Shown here piece after piece: positions 1 through 11,735 of a stretch of 64,000 bases of DNA. Source of the DNA: Elgaria multicarinata webbii (Eukaryota; Chordata; Lepidosauria; Squamata; Anguidae); assembly GCF_023053635.1 (NCBI RefSeq), contig NC_086173.1:135565197-135629196 (forward strand), given 5' to 3'. Below the pieces are notes generated by a model. That model was not told the DNA's origin. It saw only the letters and a program-made list of their open reading frames with translations, and did no database searches. The first letter of the stretch is position 1, and each line of letters starts with the position of its first letter. The translations under genes were made by a program, and so were the position numbers.

Positions 1-654
1 GCAAGGTTTGATCTAGGAGAGGTCATGCTATTGACATCAACAGTTGAGAACCAGTAATTAATTCAGGCGTTGTAAGCATAAACATCTGGACATTAACTAG
101 TTGTGTGTCCCCCAAGCGATAACATCTTTTAATTTAGCCTTTTTAATTATGTATTTTTGTTGTTAACATTTCGGTTTTTAATATGCTATGGTTTTATTGT
201 TTTAAATTGCTATACACCAACTTGATGGCTTTTTAGCAAATAAGGCAGTATATTGATGATGATGATAATGATGGAGATGATTTTACAAGAAACCACAAGT
301 CATCCCAAACATACATACGAGTTTAAATGTATTGTGCAAATGTTCCCAACTGCCACAAGTTAGGTGTGCTCTAAAGGCCAAACTAGACATAATGCCACTG
401 ATACAATTAGCAATTACATGAACTGCTTTTTCAAAGTAAATAAAAATGCGGGGGGGGGGGGGGGCTGAGGGTCTTAAATGCTTCTCCCACCACTGTAGTC
501 CCTATCTGGATCAGCCCCGCTGCACCTGCTATTTTCATTGGAAGAATAGTTCCCATTGGTAATTAAAGAGATTTAAAAATATATATTAAATAACAAAGTT
601 AACATTAAATAATCTAGATATAAGTTAAATCTCTAAATGAAATCATTGACCTGG

Positions 655-1015
655 TTTGTACAATACGCCCGGGTGATTGTAGGTTAAACCCATTATGAGC
701 ACCGATGTCTGCAGCCATCATTTTCAATATGCAACCCCAGTTCAGGGCAATCAAGGGCTGTGCCATGTTGTGCAAACCTGGCCGTTCTGGATTATCCGTG
801 AGTTAAACAACCCTCACATTACCCTCAATTAGTAGTAGAGTTATGTGAGGATTATTTAACCCTTGAATAACCCACGATGGTTGGGTTTGCACTACATGGC
901 ACAAGCCCTGACCATTATGATCAGGGTTGGCAAATGCAAAATGGCAGGTGCGCACGGCTGACACACACCATAGCTAATTGTTAAATAACACACAGTGAGC
1001 CAGCCGTATCATGCA
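655..1015. repeat. Palindromic MITE-like repeat (family with ACAATAC ends)
   Basis: The centre is an imperfect palindrome (GTTAAACAACCCTCACAT facing ATGTGAGGATTATTTAAC). The outer part shares ends (ACAATACGCCCGGGT type) and internal blocks (ACCCTCA, GGCC..CAAACCTGGCC) with the copy at 37,500-37,831. It is probably a non-autonomous DNA transposon, and the superfamily is not determined. Confidence 0.55.
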
Positions 1016-1363
1016 ATTTTGGCTTCGGGATCTACTCACAACTGGCATGTGACCCTTGCAAGTTTATCCATGAGGGAACAGAGTCTTCAGATTGAAAAAT
1101 GTTCCCACCCAGGCTCTAACAGATCTAACTTTTTCCACAAACTTGAATGTTGATCTTGCTTCTAGGAGGTGGGTTGTTCTTCCATTCTGCTGTGTGCAAA
1201 CACTAGTAACTGTTAACTGCTTTCCTAGCTGGTAGAAACAAGGAAGAATTTGGCAGGGAGTGGTAAGACGAATCAGGGGAGGGGAAAACATTTTCAGAAG
1301 CAAGTACTGTATAAAATGCCTTAAAGATCAAGAAGGAGGATATGAAAATATAAAACTCGTTTA

Positions 1364-2022
1364 TTATACCGAGTCAGACCACTGGCTAATTTACCCAGTA
1401 CTGTCTACTCTAAATGGCAGTGGCTTTACTCAAATGGAAGCATGATGGGACACGATCCAGATTGGAAAAACAGCACACAGGGAGATTTAATCCCACCCCA
1501 CCCCGCTGCCCCGCTTAGTAGCTGGGTATAGTTTAAAAGTTCCCATTGGTGCCAGTGGGAACCTTTTTTTTTTTTACTATAACACAGAGACTCTGTATGA
1601 AAAATGCTGTGCAGTTGGACCCTCTGTGAGCTTTGTGGCTGAGCTAGAATTTAAACTCAGATCCATCAACCGTATCGACTATACCATACATAATGTATTA
1701 AGAATAACATGCAGTTTGATCCTTAGTGACTTGTGGCCTGTCACACACACTCACTTTGACCAACCTTCCCTGCGTGAGAATAAAATTAGTGGGTGGGAAA
1801 AACCATGCCCGGTGCTTAAAATTCCTTGGAATAAGTGAAAAATAAAAATGTAATGAATAAAAAAAAATGGCAGTGGCTTTCCAGACTTTTAAGCAGAGAA
1901 AAGTCTTTGGCAGCCCTGCTACCCACAATCCTTTTTCCAAGAGATGCCAGGGAATGAACCTAGGACATTCTGTATGCAAGCAAGCCATGTGTTCTACCAT
2001 GGAACTATGTCTCAGTCAATGC
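1364..2022 (-). mobile_element. tRNA-derived SINE, minus strand, split by an insertion
   Basis: The 3' segment (1,364-1,427: GAGTCAGACCACTGG) and 5' segment (1,881-2,022: CCAGGGAATGAACCTAGGAC, TCTACCATGGAACTATG) are the two halves of one SINE. The same SINE is found whole at 34,180-34,334 and inverted at 61,398-61,541. The tRNA-like B box is degenerate. Between the halves lies a 437-bp insertion with target duplication. Confidence 0.7.
1428..1864 (+). mobile_element. Retro-inserted sequence of unknown family with 16-bp target duplication
   Basis: It is flanked by an exact 16-bp direct repeat AAATGGCAGTGGCTTT (1,412-1,427 and 1,865-1,880) and ends in an A-rich tail (AATAAAAATGTAATGAATAA then A8). 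Both are hallmarks of LINE-driven insertion on the plus strand. The body has no recognisable LINE or SINE and no convincing reading frame. It could be a 5'-truncated unknown retroposon or a copied non-coding transcript. Confidence 0.75.
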
Positions 2023-2376
2023 TGTAGTTCATGAGCTTCCCAATATCATGTGTGCTATGATTTCACAATAATGTACAGGCTGTACCACTTTTCTCCTGTG
2101 CTGAGTGATAATTACTGGTGGCATGGGTCAAATTCTAGTTCAAAACATTGAATATTTGAATGGCAACCAAAATATTACTGTGATTAAAAATAGCGAACAT
2201 ACACCATGGAGTGATTTAACATTGCATTTCCTATAGTTTAGGCTGAGCAAAACCCTCCCCTTATACAAGGCGTAACTCTCAATGACATTACTCACAAAGG
2301 TAAAGGTCAAAATGAAACCACTCTTTCCACCAAATATTCCAACTGAAGCTACTCCACCACACATAAAGCATCTTAC

Positions 2377-3491
2377 CCTGCAAAACATAGATATTCTCTT
2401 TATATTCCACAGCATTATGGAACTCCATTGCTACAGGCATTGGACAGACGGCTGTCCAGCAGTTCTCTCGGCCATCGTAACACTCCACAGATTTCAGCGA
2501 GTTGCGCCCATCTCCTTCATAAACCCGACCACCTATTGCATACAGTTTACCACAGCAATGAACCAGTTTGCAGCCTATCCTGGCCCGAAGCAGCGGAGCC
2601 TTAGGGATCCATCTATTGCCCGAGTGATCATACATCCAAAAGTCACTTTCTGCTCTGTGGTCTATGCAGACCTCACTGCTGCTTGGTCTATACCCTCCAG
2701 CAATATAAATGTCATTGTCAGGCGAGACAAGAATCCCCACTTCCCGTAAATCATTGGGTGGTTTGCATAGTTTGAACACCCTCCCTGTGACGGAATCTAA
2801 ACAAGGCACTGTTTGCTTCTTTCCTGAGTGTTTATGGGCAGCGTCAAAGCAGATGATCATTTCTGAAGCAGTCATTCCAAGCCGCTGGGTATAGCCATTG
2901 GCACTACTTTGTCCTTTCTGTACACAGTTTTGGGCTATAGCCTGTGCAAACATGGGAGGAATTTTCTCTACGAATGCTTCATCCAACAGGGGCATGCGGA
3001 TGCATTTGGCAAAAATTTCTGGCAAGTGGGCTTCTCTTTTGTTGGGCTCATGTTCAAACCATCTTATAATGCTTTCATAGACATGCTCTTCCTTGTCTAC
3101 ATTTAAGTCATTGCTGTCCAGTATGCTTACGAGTTGATCTTTCCTCAGCTGGAGAAACTCTTGCTCTTTGGTGACACTCAGGAACTTTTTTCGAATGTAA
3201 TCTTGTGATCTGACTTTCAATTCCTGATGCCCATAGTGATCGGCAAAGATAAACACTCCAATTGAGTTCTGGGGGTCCAAATGACTGATCATATATTTTG
3301 CACACTGGTCCTGGATAGAAGGGATCTGGAAGATACTAGCTGCAGTAAACAAAGCTTGGACATTGGCCTCTGTCAGTGTTACTCTGGAAGTATATGCATA
3401 GTTCAGTACTAAATGCATGGACTCTGCTTCAACTCCAACAATTCGAACTTCTTTCTGGGTACTCTCAGTAAGGCCACTAGTGAACATTGAT
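2377..3491 (-). CDS. KBTBD8: KBTBD8 exon 3 (BTB C-terminal part, BACK domain, first kelch repeats)
   Basis: This exon encodes about residues 76-448 of kelch repeat and BTB domain protein 8, a substrate adaptor of CUL3 ubiquitin ligase. The human protein is known to act in neural-crest specification by ubiquitylating TCOF1 and NOLC1. The sequence shows the end of the BTB fold (SMFTSGLTES), a BACK domain (HVYESIIRWFEHE, LPEIFAKCIR), then kelch strands with the glycine pairs YIAGGY, YAIGG and YVLQG. Recall of the human protein gives near-identity through long stretches. The acceptor is TTTTCTAG/A (AG at 3,493-3,492) and the donor is CAGG/GTAAGA (GT at 2,376-2,375). The length, 1,115 bp, equals 1+371x3+1, so phases match exon 2. 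The frame is unbroken. The remaining kelch repeats are not in this window, so the gene continues past the left edge. Confidence 0.97.
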
Positions 3492-4341
3492 CTAGAAAAT
3501 GAAAACATGAACACAGTTATTTATAAGGAAGTACTGCAAACATGGGAACAGTAAGCCTAAGCTTTTCATTAATAGTTACCTAATATGTTTTTGTGATATA
3601 CATGTTACTTTTAAAAATCCTTTTATCACTAGGCTCAGCTTACTCAAGTTAACTAATCTACAGAATTCTGACTTTGTTGAGACACCATCAATTGTCGTTT
3701 TAACACATCATCTCTAGCAGCTATCAGAGATCAGGGCATGATTTGCAGTATGTGGTAACCAAGGTGCCTTGTGCAACAGTGGCTGTTCCGAGCAGTCCAC
3801 ACTAAGTAGTTTGTGGTTCTTGCAACAATCAGCTCAATGTTCGCATATTGTGGCAACATAACATTAGATAATTATGACACGGAATCAAGCAGAATGGGCA
3901 GACCACAAATGCATATATGACTAGAACTTCAAAAAACAAACAAAACAGCAGGCATGCCTGTACTGCCAAGCCTAGGATTTAGTTCAGTGAATGTCATGCA
4001 GAATGACCTGGCAAAGAAGAAACTTCCCACCCTTGGTAAGCCTGCAATCATATAGACATTTGTTCCACTGAAGTCTATGGGACATACTTCAGAGTATACA
4101 TGTACAGAATTGCGCTGAAAGCCAATGAAGTTAAGTACACAAGCAGCACAGCCATTTACACTGTAACAAGTTGGAGTCTTGATGCAATACAGAGTAACTC
4201 ACGGTGCTTGAAAGCTACCTGTTTTCCCATTTCCCTCCTACTGAGGATTCTCCCAATTGCTTTGAGCTAGAAAGAATGTAGGACTGAACTGTGGAAATAG
4301 ACTGTCTTTTAACTGATATTCTGTATAACATATATTTTCTT

Positions 4342-4402
4342 GCAGGAGTGCTAGACCAGATGGAGCCTTGGTCTGGTTCAGCATGACTCTTATGTTCTTA
4401 GG
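4342..4402 (+). mobile_element. CR1-type LINE 3' end fragment
   Basis: The segment GTGCTAGACCAGATGGAGCC..CTTATGTTCTTAG matches the same 3' end seen at 14.4 kb and 31.0 kb (GCTGGACTAGATGGACCTTT..CTTATGTTCTTA). It is heavily truncated. Confidence 0.65.
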
Positions 4403-4821
4403 AGGAGCTAGCTTTATCAAGATTGCTCAAAATTATGTTATTTTGAAATTCCTTATCTTAGCCTGTTTCATCAGAACAGAGAAAAAACATAGGAAGAGGG
4501 AAGGAAGAGAGGCTTCTAGCCATCCACATACTTCTTAGGGATCCAAAAGAATAAGGAAAAGTAAGGTCTGTTGACCAAATCCTATCAAAACTGAACTAGT
4601 AAACTTAAAGGTGGACCTTCCCAAGAGCAAACAGGCAGTGCTGCAAAGCATAAGTGGCGAAAAGGATGCAATCTGAGAACTCTGTAACTTGTACCAGGAT
4701 CAATGAAATAAACATGCAAAACTTTGTTTTTATGGCCTCTGTCTACTCAGTTGGTTCATTTGATCTACCCAATTGGTTTCCTTCATCACTGAGATATTTA
4801 GAACCACTTCAGATATTAGAG

Positions 4822-4958
4822 CAGGGATGGGGGACTTGTGACCCTCCATATGCTGTTGACCTCCAATCCTATCTGCCCTAGCCAGCATAGCCAATGGTGA
4901 GGGATGATGGGAATTGCAGTCCAATAACATCTGTAGGGCCACACATTCCCCATCCCTG
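4822..4958. mobile_element. hAT-type MITE, complete palindrome
   Basis: It starts CAGGGATGGGGGAC and ends GTTCC-like..CCCATCCCTG. The arms are inverted copies (CCTCCATATG..TTG facing CAATAACATCTGTAGGG). The flanks TATTAGAG and CATTAGAA share ATTAGA, consistent with a decayed 8-bp duplication. The CAGGGRTGG start is typical of hAT elements. Related copies recur across the window. Confidence 0.75.
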
Positions 4959-7243
4959 CATTAGAAGAACAATGCAGTTCTATGTATCCACAACATGCAC
5001 GTTGGATAAAAACTGATCTTTATTTTTAAGTTGTTTATATTGCAAATACTAAGTTTCTCTTAAGAAGTAAGAGAAATAACTAGGCTAATGTTAAATAGAC
5101 TGAGTATATGCATGTTAGGCCTTGATTCAATGGAATCAATGCCTCTACAGATACATGGAAAACAATCCTTTAACTCAATTTCATCACTACTCAAATATAA
5201 ATATTTAGGGTTGGATCCAAACTTAAACATACTTAAGAGAAGACTTGTTGAAATCAATGAGACTTAAATCATGACAAACTTGCATGACTAAGTCTGAATC
5301 AAAACCCTCCACACTACATACCAAATACAGGCATTTCATTTTCACCTGATTAACTGGGTTTACTATGAAAATAAACTGCTCTAGCCTGCCCAGTAACTAT
5401 ATACTTCAACCTATTATTCACGGGGACTAAATTTTGTTTTGTTTGTGAAGGTAGGTCTGACCTAACGAGGAGTAAAGCAGAAATGAGCAACACTGGAAAG
5501 AAGAGCTGAAGACAAAATTGTACAGTGCACATGTTCCTATATTCCCATACTTAACCTCACAAACTTTAATGGCTGCTGGTCATAAAACCAACCCTATACG
5601 GGAGTATTTTAAAGACATCCCCTCTATAAAAAAAAAAAAAGGAAAAGAAAGTATACAAATGGATACAGTGCGAAAAAGATTCAACTCCTGATTGTAAGAA
5701 TGGAGCAATAGTGTATCTGCTACTCTATTTCAGCCTTTGGTTTAGGCACTAATCTGGATGCCATAGACAGCCAGAGATTCCATGCAGGAAAGTGGGCTGG
5801 CTAAAGAGGGGTGGAGCACTCTATCCTCCTCTGCACTAGGCACAGAAACTAGGGAGCCTCCTCTGCAATTAGCAGAGAAATCCAGCTCTCCATCCCTGCT
5901 GTCAGCAGCCCCAGCTGCTAGTAAAATTGTTTTGCAGGTTAATAACATTTTTGACTTAAAGGGCTACTAGATTTAATTGTAAAGTAACATGGTTTAGTAG
6001 TTAGATTTGCACCAATAGGAAATACATAACGCATAAAACAGAAACTTGATTTAAATCAGCCTTTTTTCTTGCCAATTTAACATCCATCCACACTGACACA
6101 TCACTGTGGAAAACCTAATAAAAAGGTGTGGAACCATGGATCCAGGATCTAAAATTGGCCAGAGATATTAAGCATGTGCTTTTATATAGGTATTCCTCCA
6201 CAGATTAACATGCATGGGGTTCATACTGGGGGAATCCTAGATGGGGGAATCCTATTTCTTACTTTTCTAGCTATAAATCTGTACCTGTCCAATCTGAATG
6301 TTTCTTTAAAATTTACTCATGCTCTGTGATCTAACAAACTGGCACCACAAATACAGCTCAGGCTTTCCCACTGTCAGCTATGCAATAGTTCACACTCAAG
6401 GGCCTTTCTGTTCTTCAGCATATCAAAGGGACACATTTTTGCAGGAACGCAAACAAGTTCTAGACACACTCTTCTAAACACTGATTTAGTAGCTACATTC
6501 ACTGTTGCAGCCTAACACTACAACCGCATACTCATCATATTAATAACTTCCTGAAAACTCATTATCTGATTTTTTTTTCATTTCAGTATGTGCATTATAC
6601 CAACACCAAATAGCCTGCACACGAATATTAAGTGCCATATTTTGTTTACTGATTCCTCATCACATTTCATATTAAGATTTAAATTCTAATTACTATACAC
6701 TTCCCAAGCTGCAAAATGGGAATAGTGACCTAATTTGGTACATAATGTGAGGCCAAATGCACTCAGCAAATTATGATACGTAGAAACACGTGTCAGTAAT
6801 GGGCAAGCTCCTATTTTAAGTAAGAGCGATTATTTCTGCTAGTTCTTACACAAATGAACACTAGCACACTCATACTCGGCGCAACTTCAGGAAGGAAATG
6901 GCATGGACAGAATTATCGTATCTTGGCTTAATAAGCCAAAGGGTGAATTAGCTTTTTGCCTGCCTAAGAGATCCCTTTGCTCCTCCTTTTGCAACATGGG
7001 CAATCAAAGCAGGAACCCTCTAATTAACTGTAGTTTTCAGTCTCATCCCGGCCAGTAAGCTATTGTTACCAGATTCAGAGTAAGCCAGAATATCAAACCA
7101 ACTTCAAACAGTGATTTAATATCCTGGCTTGTTCCAATCCTTGGCCAATGTGTGGAACCTACAATACCAACACTATTACAAAGATGCGTTACTCTCAAAA
7201 TATGAGTGGATACAAATAGTTAACTAGTAGCAATGCAACATAC

Positions 7244-7454
7244 CTGAAATAAGGACTGATTGCAGCAAGAACGTTCCGATGACAGGAAAAAGTTTTCCCA
7301 TGATCCACTTCTACCACAATATCTGTCAGCTGTCCTTCATCATACATAGCTTTGAGCTGCTGGAGAATGCTACAAGCATGGAAGGGATCCATCCCACCAC
7401 TGACTGTGCTTGAAGCAGGAGTTCCATTCAATGTCTGTGAAAACTTGCTCTGTT
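7244..7454 (-). CDS. KBTBD8: KBTBD8 exon 2 (N-terminal tail and start of BTB domain)
   Basis: The exon encodes about residues 6-76 and contains the diagnostic stretch MDPFHACSIL followed by the BTB beta-strand segment QLTDIVVEVD and CHRNVLAAISPYF. The acceptor is TTTTATAG/AACAG (AG at 7,456-7,455) and the donor is TTCAG/GTATGT (GT at 7,243-7,242). Its 211 bp equals 2+69x3+2, so it joins exon 3 to restore the Arg codon AG+A and joins exon 1 to give a Glu codon G+AA. The tail before MDPF matches the human N-terminus in spacing (SKxSxTxNG), with the second methionine at residue 27 in both. Translation from Met27 is possible, but the upstream tail is conserved enough to favour the exon 1 start. 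Confidence 0.95.
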
Positions 7455-8139
7455 CTATAAAACATTGAAATAAATGCACTTAGCATAGAGCAAAAGATAT
7501 GACTGGCAATCCTCACGGAATAAGAAAATGAACGATATTTCACACGTTTCGAACATTGGAGTTTTTAAATACAAGGTATTAAGATTCCTTTCCAAGGTTT
7601 GCCACAGAATACACCACGTAATAGTTCCTAAGGGTGGAGTCACATGATTGGTGGAAAAGGCAATCACCTTGTAGCAGAAGTCTTTACTCCTCTTGGGCTT
7701 GTGATTATTAAAAGAAAAGAACCAGTACAACACTGGTTCTTTGAGATTATTCATTGAAAAGCCTATTTTTTGTAGTTCTAGGAACAACCCCCCCCCCAAT
7801 AAAATATATTATGTACAAGAACATTTGCATTCATTCATCTTTGATTTGATGCCTAATGATTAAATAATTAAATACCATTTCTGTCCTGTGTTTTGTTTGC
7901 TTTTATTCTCATACATTCATTTACCTGTTTCACACATCCCAACAAACCCAATTGGTTCTGCTGCAAGCAGGAGCAGCTAAACAACTTACTGCCTGTGGTT
8001 TGATTAGCAGTGTGCATGAACCAGAAATTCTGGCTTTTCTTCCCTGACTAGCCAAAGAAAACAATGATAATTTGTTGTTGGATTACCAGAGTTCCTGGTT
8101 TGCATGGAACCCTAACCAAACTCTGGATGGAATATTCAC

Positions 8140-8211
8140 TTATTGTGCCAAATGTAGCACCATGTACATTGATGGTGCTATATAAATAAATAATAATAAT
8201 AATAATAATTT
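8140..8211 (+). mobile_element. L2-type LINE 3' end
   Basis: The sequence ACCATGTACATTGATGGTGC followed by TATATAAATAAATAATAATAA is identical to the 3' end that follows the reverse-transcriptase frame at 36.7-37.4 kb. Confidence 0.7.
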
Positions 8212-9341
8212 TACAGCTATGCCACTTGCTTGTCACTGACTTTTAAATGCTGTTAATTTGTTCTGAATGAATTTGGAATCTCCCCGACATTGGCAATTAA
8301 AAAATCTGATAAAACATTGATATTATTGTAGGGGCATATAACACTGATTTCATAAAGCATTTCCCCAACTCTTAATTTTCATATAACCTCACCAAACGTG
8401 AATGAAATTAGTTTACATTATCTGTATACCTTTTGGGCAAAACATGGGATACAAATAAAGATGATGATGATAACAACAACTCAGGTAAGACCATATCCAT
8501 CTCTAATATCTCATGCCTTGACATGAAATGAAACTTGTACAAAAAATACCTGGAAATTAGAACATGACGGACTTCATAACACCATAGATTTATTAGATGT
8601 CTTAATTTCACTGAGAGTGCTTCAGGAATCCAACCCACCAACTGAAGATCAGTGGTTTACATTATCCCATTCCTTCTTCTACTATTGACAATGGCAAACT
8701 TATTTGTAAATTTTCATTTTTGTAAAAAGATCTAAAGACTTTGAGCTCTATTACTCATTCTTAAGTGAAGAACTTGAAAGCTTGAAGACTCGTTAACAAA
8801 AATCCAGTAGTTCAACAAGTAGATCAGCAAGGAGATCTACTTCAATACCTAGGAGCCATCTCCTCCCACCCCTTGCAAAACAAAACAAAACACTGCAATA
8901 GTAGGCTTATTAGCAGCAGTTAGCTACTGCTTGACCACCAAAGTCTTCTTACAAACTGTTTCCCCCCCCATGCTCTGCTTGTGGGTTAGAACGACCCTTA
9001 GTCTGATCCAGCTAGACATTTGTTTAGAAGAAATGCAATGCCCTCATCCTGCCAAACATTCATGCCCATGTGTCATTTACCACTAGCCAAAGACCACCAC
9101 CCCTTTAGTTTACCTTTAAAGACTGGGAAATTGAAAGGTACACATCTTCCACCTCCGTTGACACTAATTTTAAAATAGTGGGGTTAGGGAAGGAGGCAGG
9201 GAGTAGAGGTTGATACTGAGGCATGCAGGAGGATATGCCTTACTAAGGGCATCACTTCCTGATCCTGAAAATAGTCATTTGTATGAAGTGTGACAGTGGT
9301 GCTGCAAACTTCATTTTTGAACCTCAGAAAACCTGATAACA

Positions 9342-9392
9342 TACATACATACATACATACATACATGCATACAGAGAGAGAGAGAGAGAGAG
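9342..9392. repeat. (CATA)n followed by (AG)n microsatellite
   Basis: About seven CATA units are followed by about ten AG units, in KBTBD8 intron 1. Confidence 0.95.
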
Positions 9393-11462
9393 GCTTTATA
9401 TTTGACAGCCTTCATCATCCCCTTATTGGAAATGAATGGAGCAGTTTGATAACAAACTTGGAAGCAAGTCTTAGGCTTTTAAAATACATATATATTCTTT
9501 CTTTCTATACATTGTCAAAGCTCTCTCAGTGTATTGGCAGAATTCTCAAATCCTTCAATCCAAGTATTTATTCCCCTAAAGTAGCAATTGATTTGCATTT
9601 CAGATTCATAATTTGAACTTTACTCACTTGCCACTCTTTACTATGAGAAATGATTTTTGTATTGATCAAGTCACTTGCCACTTCCTTACTATGAGGAAAA
9701 ATTCTACATTGGGCAAGTAGCTTGTTAGTGATTTGTCATCACTAAACTTCCACTAGGGCACAAGCCAGTGAACAAGTCTGACAAATTTTCATATGGGCTG
9801 CTAAATATTTTGTACTTATATTTGAAGTTAATGTACCTAGCAATGTGCTAACATTTGTAGCCAACTGAGAAAAATTATGAAAGTCAAAAACATACATTGT
9901 GCAAGCATATATTACATTACTTTTGGTGATAGGATCTAAAAATCCCTGACATCATTACATTAAGTCCAATAACCTTTAAAAAGTATGCCGCAATTATTAA
10001 CATATAACAAGAAAGTAAACAAAGACCTAAAAGCTTGAAGGAGTGTCCAGCAAAGTGACAATTGAGCAACATTTCAAACACAAAACCTGTCTTGTTAGAG
10101 CAACAAAGCAAGCAGGGATTCCAGAAGAGGAAAGATAAGGTGTTTGAAAATACTGCAAATCAGGTTCTGTTGCCAACCAAGCTAGAAAAAACACTTATAT
10201 ACTGGTGACAATGTACACAGCATACCTTGGATCTTAATGAGAAAATACCTGCGCCTATAACATGTGCTTTCTTAAGAAGATACTTCACCTATACAAGACA
10301 TGATAAATTACTGATAAATTACTGATTCTCCCCAAGCTTTCTGCACCAGCTAAAATCACAACCTACCAAAACTTTCAGTCTGTACCACTGCAATCCAATA
10401 CACACTTACATAAAACTTAATCCCATGGAACACAGTGGGGGTTACTACCATGTAAACATGTATACATTTGCACTGTAAATGACAGAATATGCTATATCCC
10501 CAAATCTTGTCTAGTCTTAGAAAGCCAGCCAAAATTTGTAGTCACCAGGACCCAGCCATCTTTCAATGGAGAAAGGACAGTCTTCTCACCACCTTCACAC
10601 TAAGTGCTGGTCGCCAATGCCAATCCCCTGCCCTCCTCTGAAAGTTCAGGTGAAATCCAGCTGGGGTTGGTGACACTTATTTGTGGACGCTCTCGACAAA
10701 ACTGAACATGGCCTCCTTTGCACATAGGGAAGGCCAAGGAGTTCCCCATAAACCAACCCACAAAGTTTGCCATGCTCAGTAACAAACCTTTTAAAGAAAA
10801 GATTTAAGAATTTCACATTAGATGTAGAATCCACACAACCTTGAAAAAGTGCTCAATGGTTCAATACACAGTGCATCCAATAACTCCTTCACCTTGTCCT
10901 CCCTCCCTCCTTCTTCATACCCAAAGCCGCCACCACCACCCCAGTAACACATCTCCAAGCTAATCAACACAATACTGTTATCAATGCATTTTACCCCTTT
11001 GTCAGTGTGTTTAGGATTGAAAACTCAGATTATTTCTGAGTAAAACACACACAGGGATTAACCTGTAGGATTTGTTTATTTGGACCACAGCTCTACTTAT
11101 ACACAGGTAACTAAAACACCACAGAGAAGCGTGATATTAATAATAAAAACGACAAGCACAACCCTTCAGCACATATGGTGGGGAAGTGAGATTATTTTTT
11201 TAAACGTAGTCTAAAAAACTCATTTTAACGAAGAAAAAAAAATCGCAGGGAAACCCACGGCCTTCAAAGCACGACCAGATCCCACCCACCCCACCAAGAC
11301 CATCCCCCCCTCTCCTCTTCACGCCTCCTTACCTCCACCCCCTTCTCTCCTACCAGGCCCCAAAAGCCCCTCACAGACTCCCCTCCTATCTCGGCAGTCC
11401 AGCCCCCCACCCCCACCCCAATCCTTCCAACCGCCTTTAGGCCCCGGCCCAGCTGCGCCCAC

Positions 11463-11478
11463 CTCCCATGGCAGCCAT
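11463..11478 (-). CDS. KBTBD8: KBTBD8 exon 1, coding part (16 nt, start codon)
   Basis: The minus strand reads ATG GCT GCC ATG GGA G followed by GTGGGC, a plausible splice donor (GT at 11,462-11,461). Joined to exon 2 it yields MAAMGEQSKFSQTLNG. This aligns without gaps to the human start MAASADLSKSSPTPNG (recalled), so the exon end, phase and start codon support each other. The exon sits at the edge of a CpG-rich promoter and its 5'UTR would extend toward 11,680. The donor (GTGGGC) is weaker than consensus but fits an AG/GT junction. No transcript evidence is available here. The alternative is a non-coding first exon with translation from Met27. Confidence 0.8.
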
Positions 11479-11640
11479 ACTGCGGGGCGGGCGAGGGGAA
11501 GGCGGGCCCCCGAGAGACTGTCACCACCGGGGGAGGGCCGCCGCCGCCTCAGCTTCCCCCTTTTTGCCCCCGTCTCCGTCGACCGCGGATAATGCCGCCG
11601 CCAGCGCGGCCTCAAGTCGGCTCCCGCAAAGAACGCCCCA

Positions 11641-11658
11641 CCACGCTCGCGAGCGTGG
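11641..11658. promoter_or_regulatory. Perfect 18-bp palindrome with TCGCGA core
   Basis: CCACGCTCGCGAGCGTGG equals its own reverse complement. The CTCGCGAG core resembles the TCTCGCGAGA promoter element bound by BANP, differing at the outermost positions. It lies between the ACTACA elements and the presumed transcription start, next to an inverted CCAAT box. Confidence 0.55.
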
Positions 11659-11677
11659 ATTGGTGAGCGATGCCTCG

Positions 11678-11698
11678 GTCATCGCCGGGAATTGTAGT
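11678..11698 (-). promoter_or_regulatory. ZNF143/SBS2-like promoter element (proximal)
   Basis: The minus strand reads ACTACAATTCCCGGCGATG. The first 12 bases are the ACTACAATTCCC core of the ZNF143 (Staf) SBS2 element found in vertebrate CpG promoters. It lies about 200 bp upstream of the KBTBD8 start codon. The 3' half departs from the AGCATGC consensus. Confidence 0.65.
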
Positions 11699-11735
11699 TT
11701 TCCTCCACACCCAGTCACATACCGACGCCCTCCCA

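Larger units (their letters stand above)
1..2376 (-). other. KBTBD8 intron 3 (partial), repeat-bearing
   Basis: This is sequence downstream of the exon 3 donor. No further KBTBD8 exon was found (the expected motif after YVLQG is absent). It holds a 15-G run (450-464), a palindromic repeat (655-1,015) and a minus-strand tRNA-SINE split by a retro-insertion (1,364-2,022). The rest shows nothing recognisable. Confidence 0.7.
3492..7243 (-). other. KBTBD8 intron 2 (3,752 bp)
   Basis: The intron is bounded by GT at 7,243-7,242 and AG at 3,493-3,492. It contains a CR1-type LINE 3' end (about 4,342-4,402) and a full palindromic hAT MITE (4,822-4,958). The rest is AT-rich and unrecognised. Confidence 0.9.
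7455..11462 (-). other. KBTBD8 intron 1 (4,008 bp)
   Basis: The intron is bounded by GT at 11,462-11,461 and AG at 7,456-7,455. It contains an L2-type 3' end with an ATA-rich tail (8,140-8,211), CATA and AG simple repeats (9,342-9,392) and otherwise unrecognised AT-rich sequence. The promoter-proximal 200 bp is C-rich. Confidence 0.85.

Noticed and set aside
1-2376. Search for the last KBTBD8 exon
   Set aside because: No minus-strand segment encodes the kelch continuation expected after YVLQG. The exon must lie beyond the left edge.
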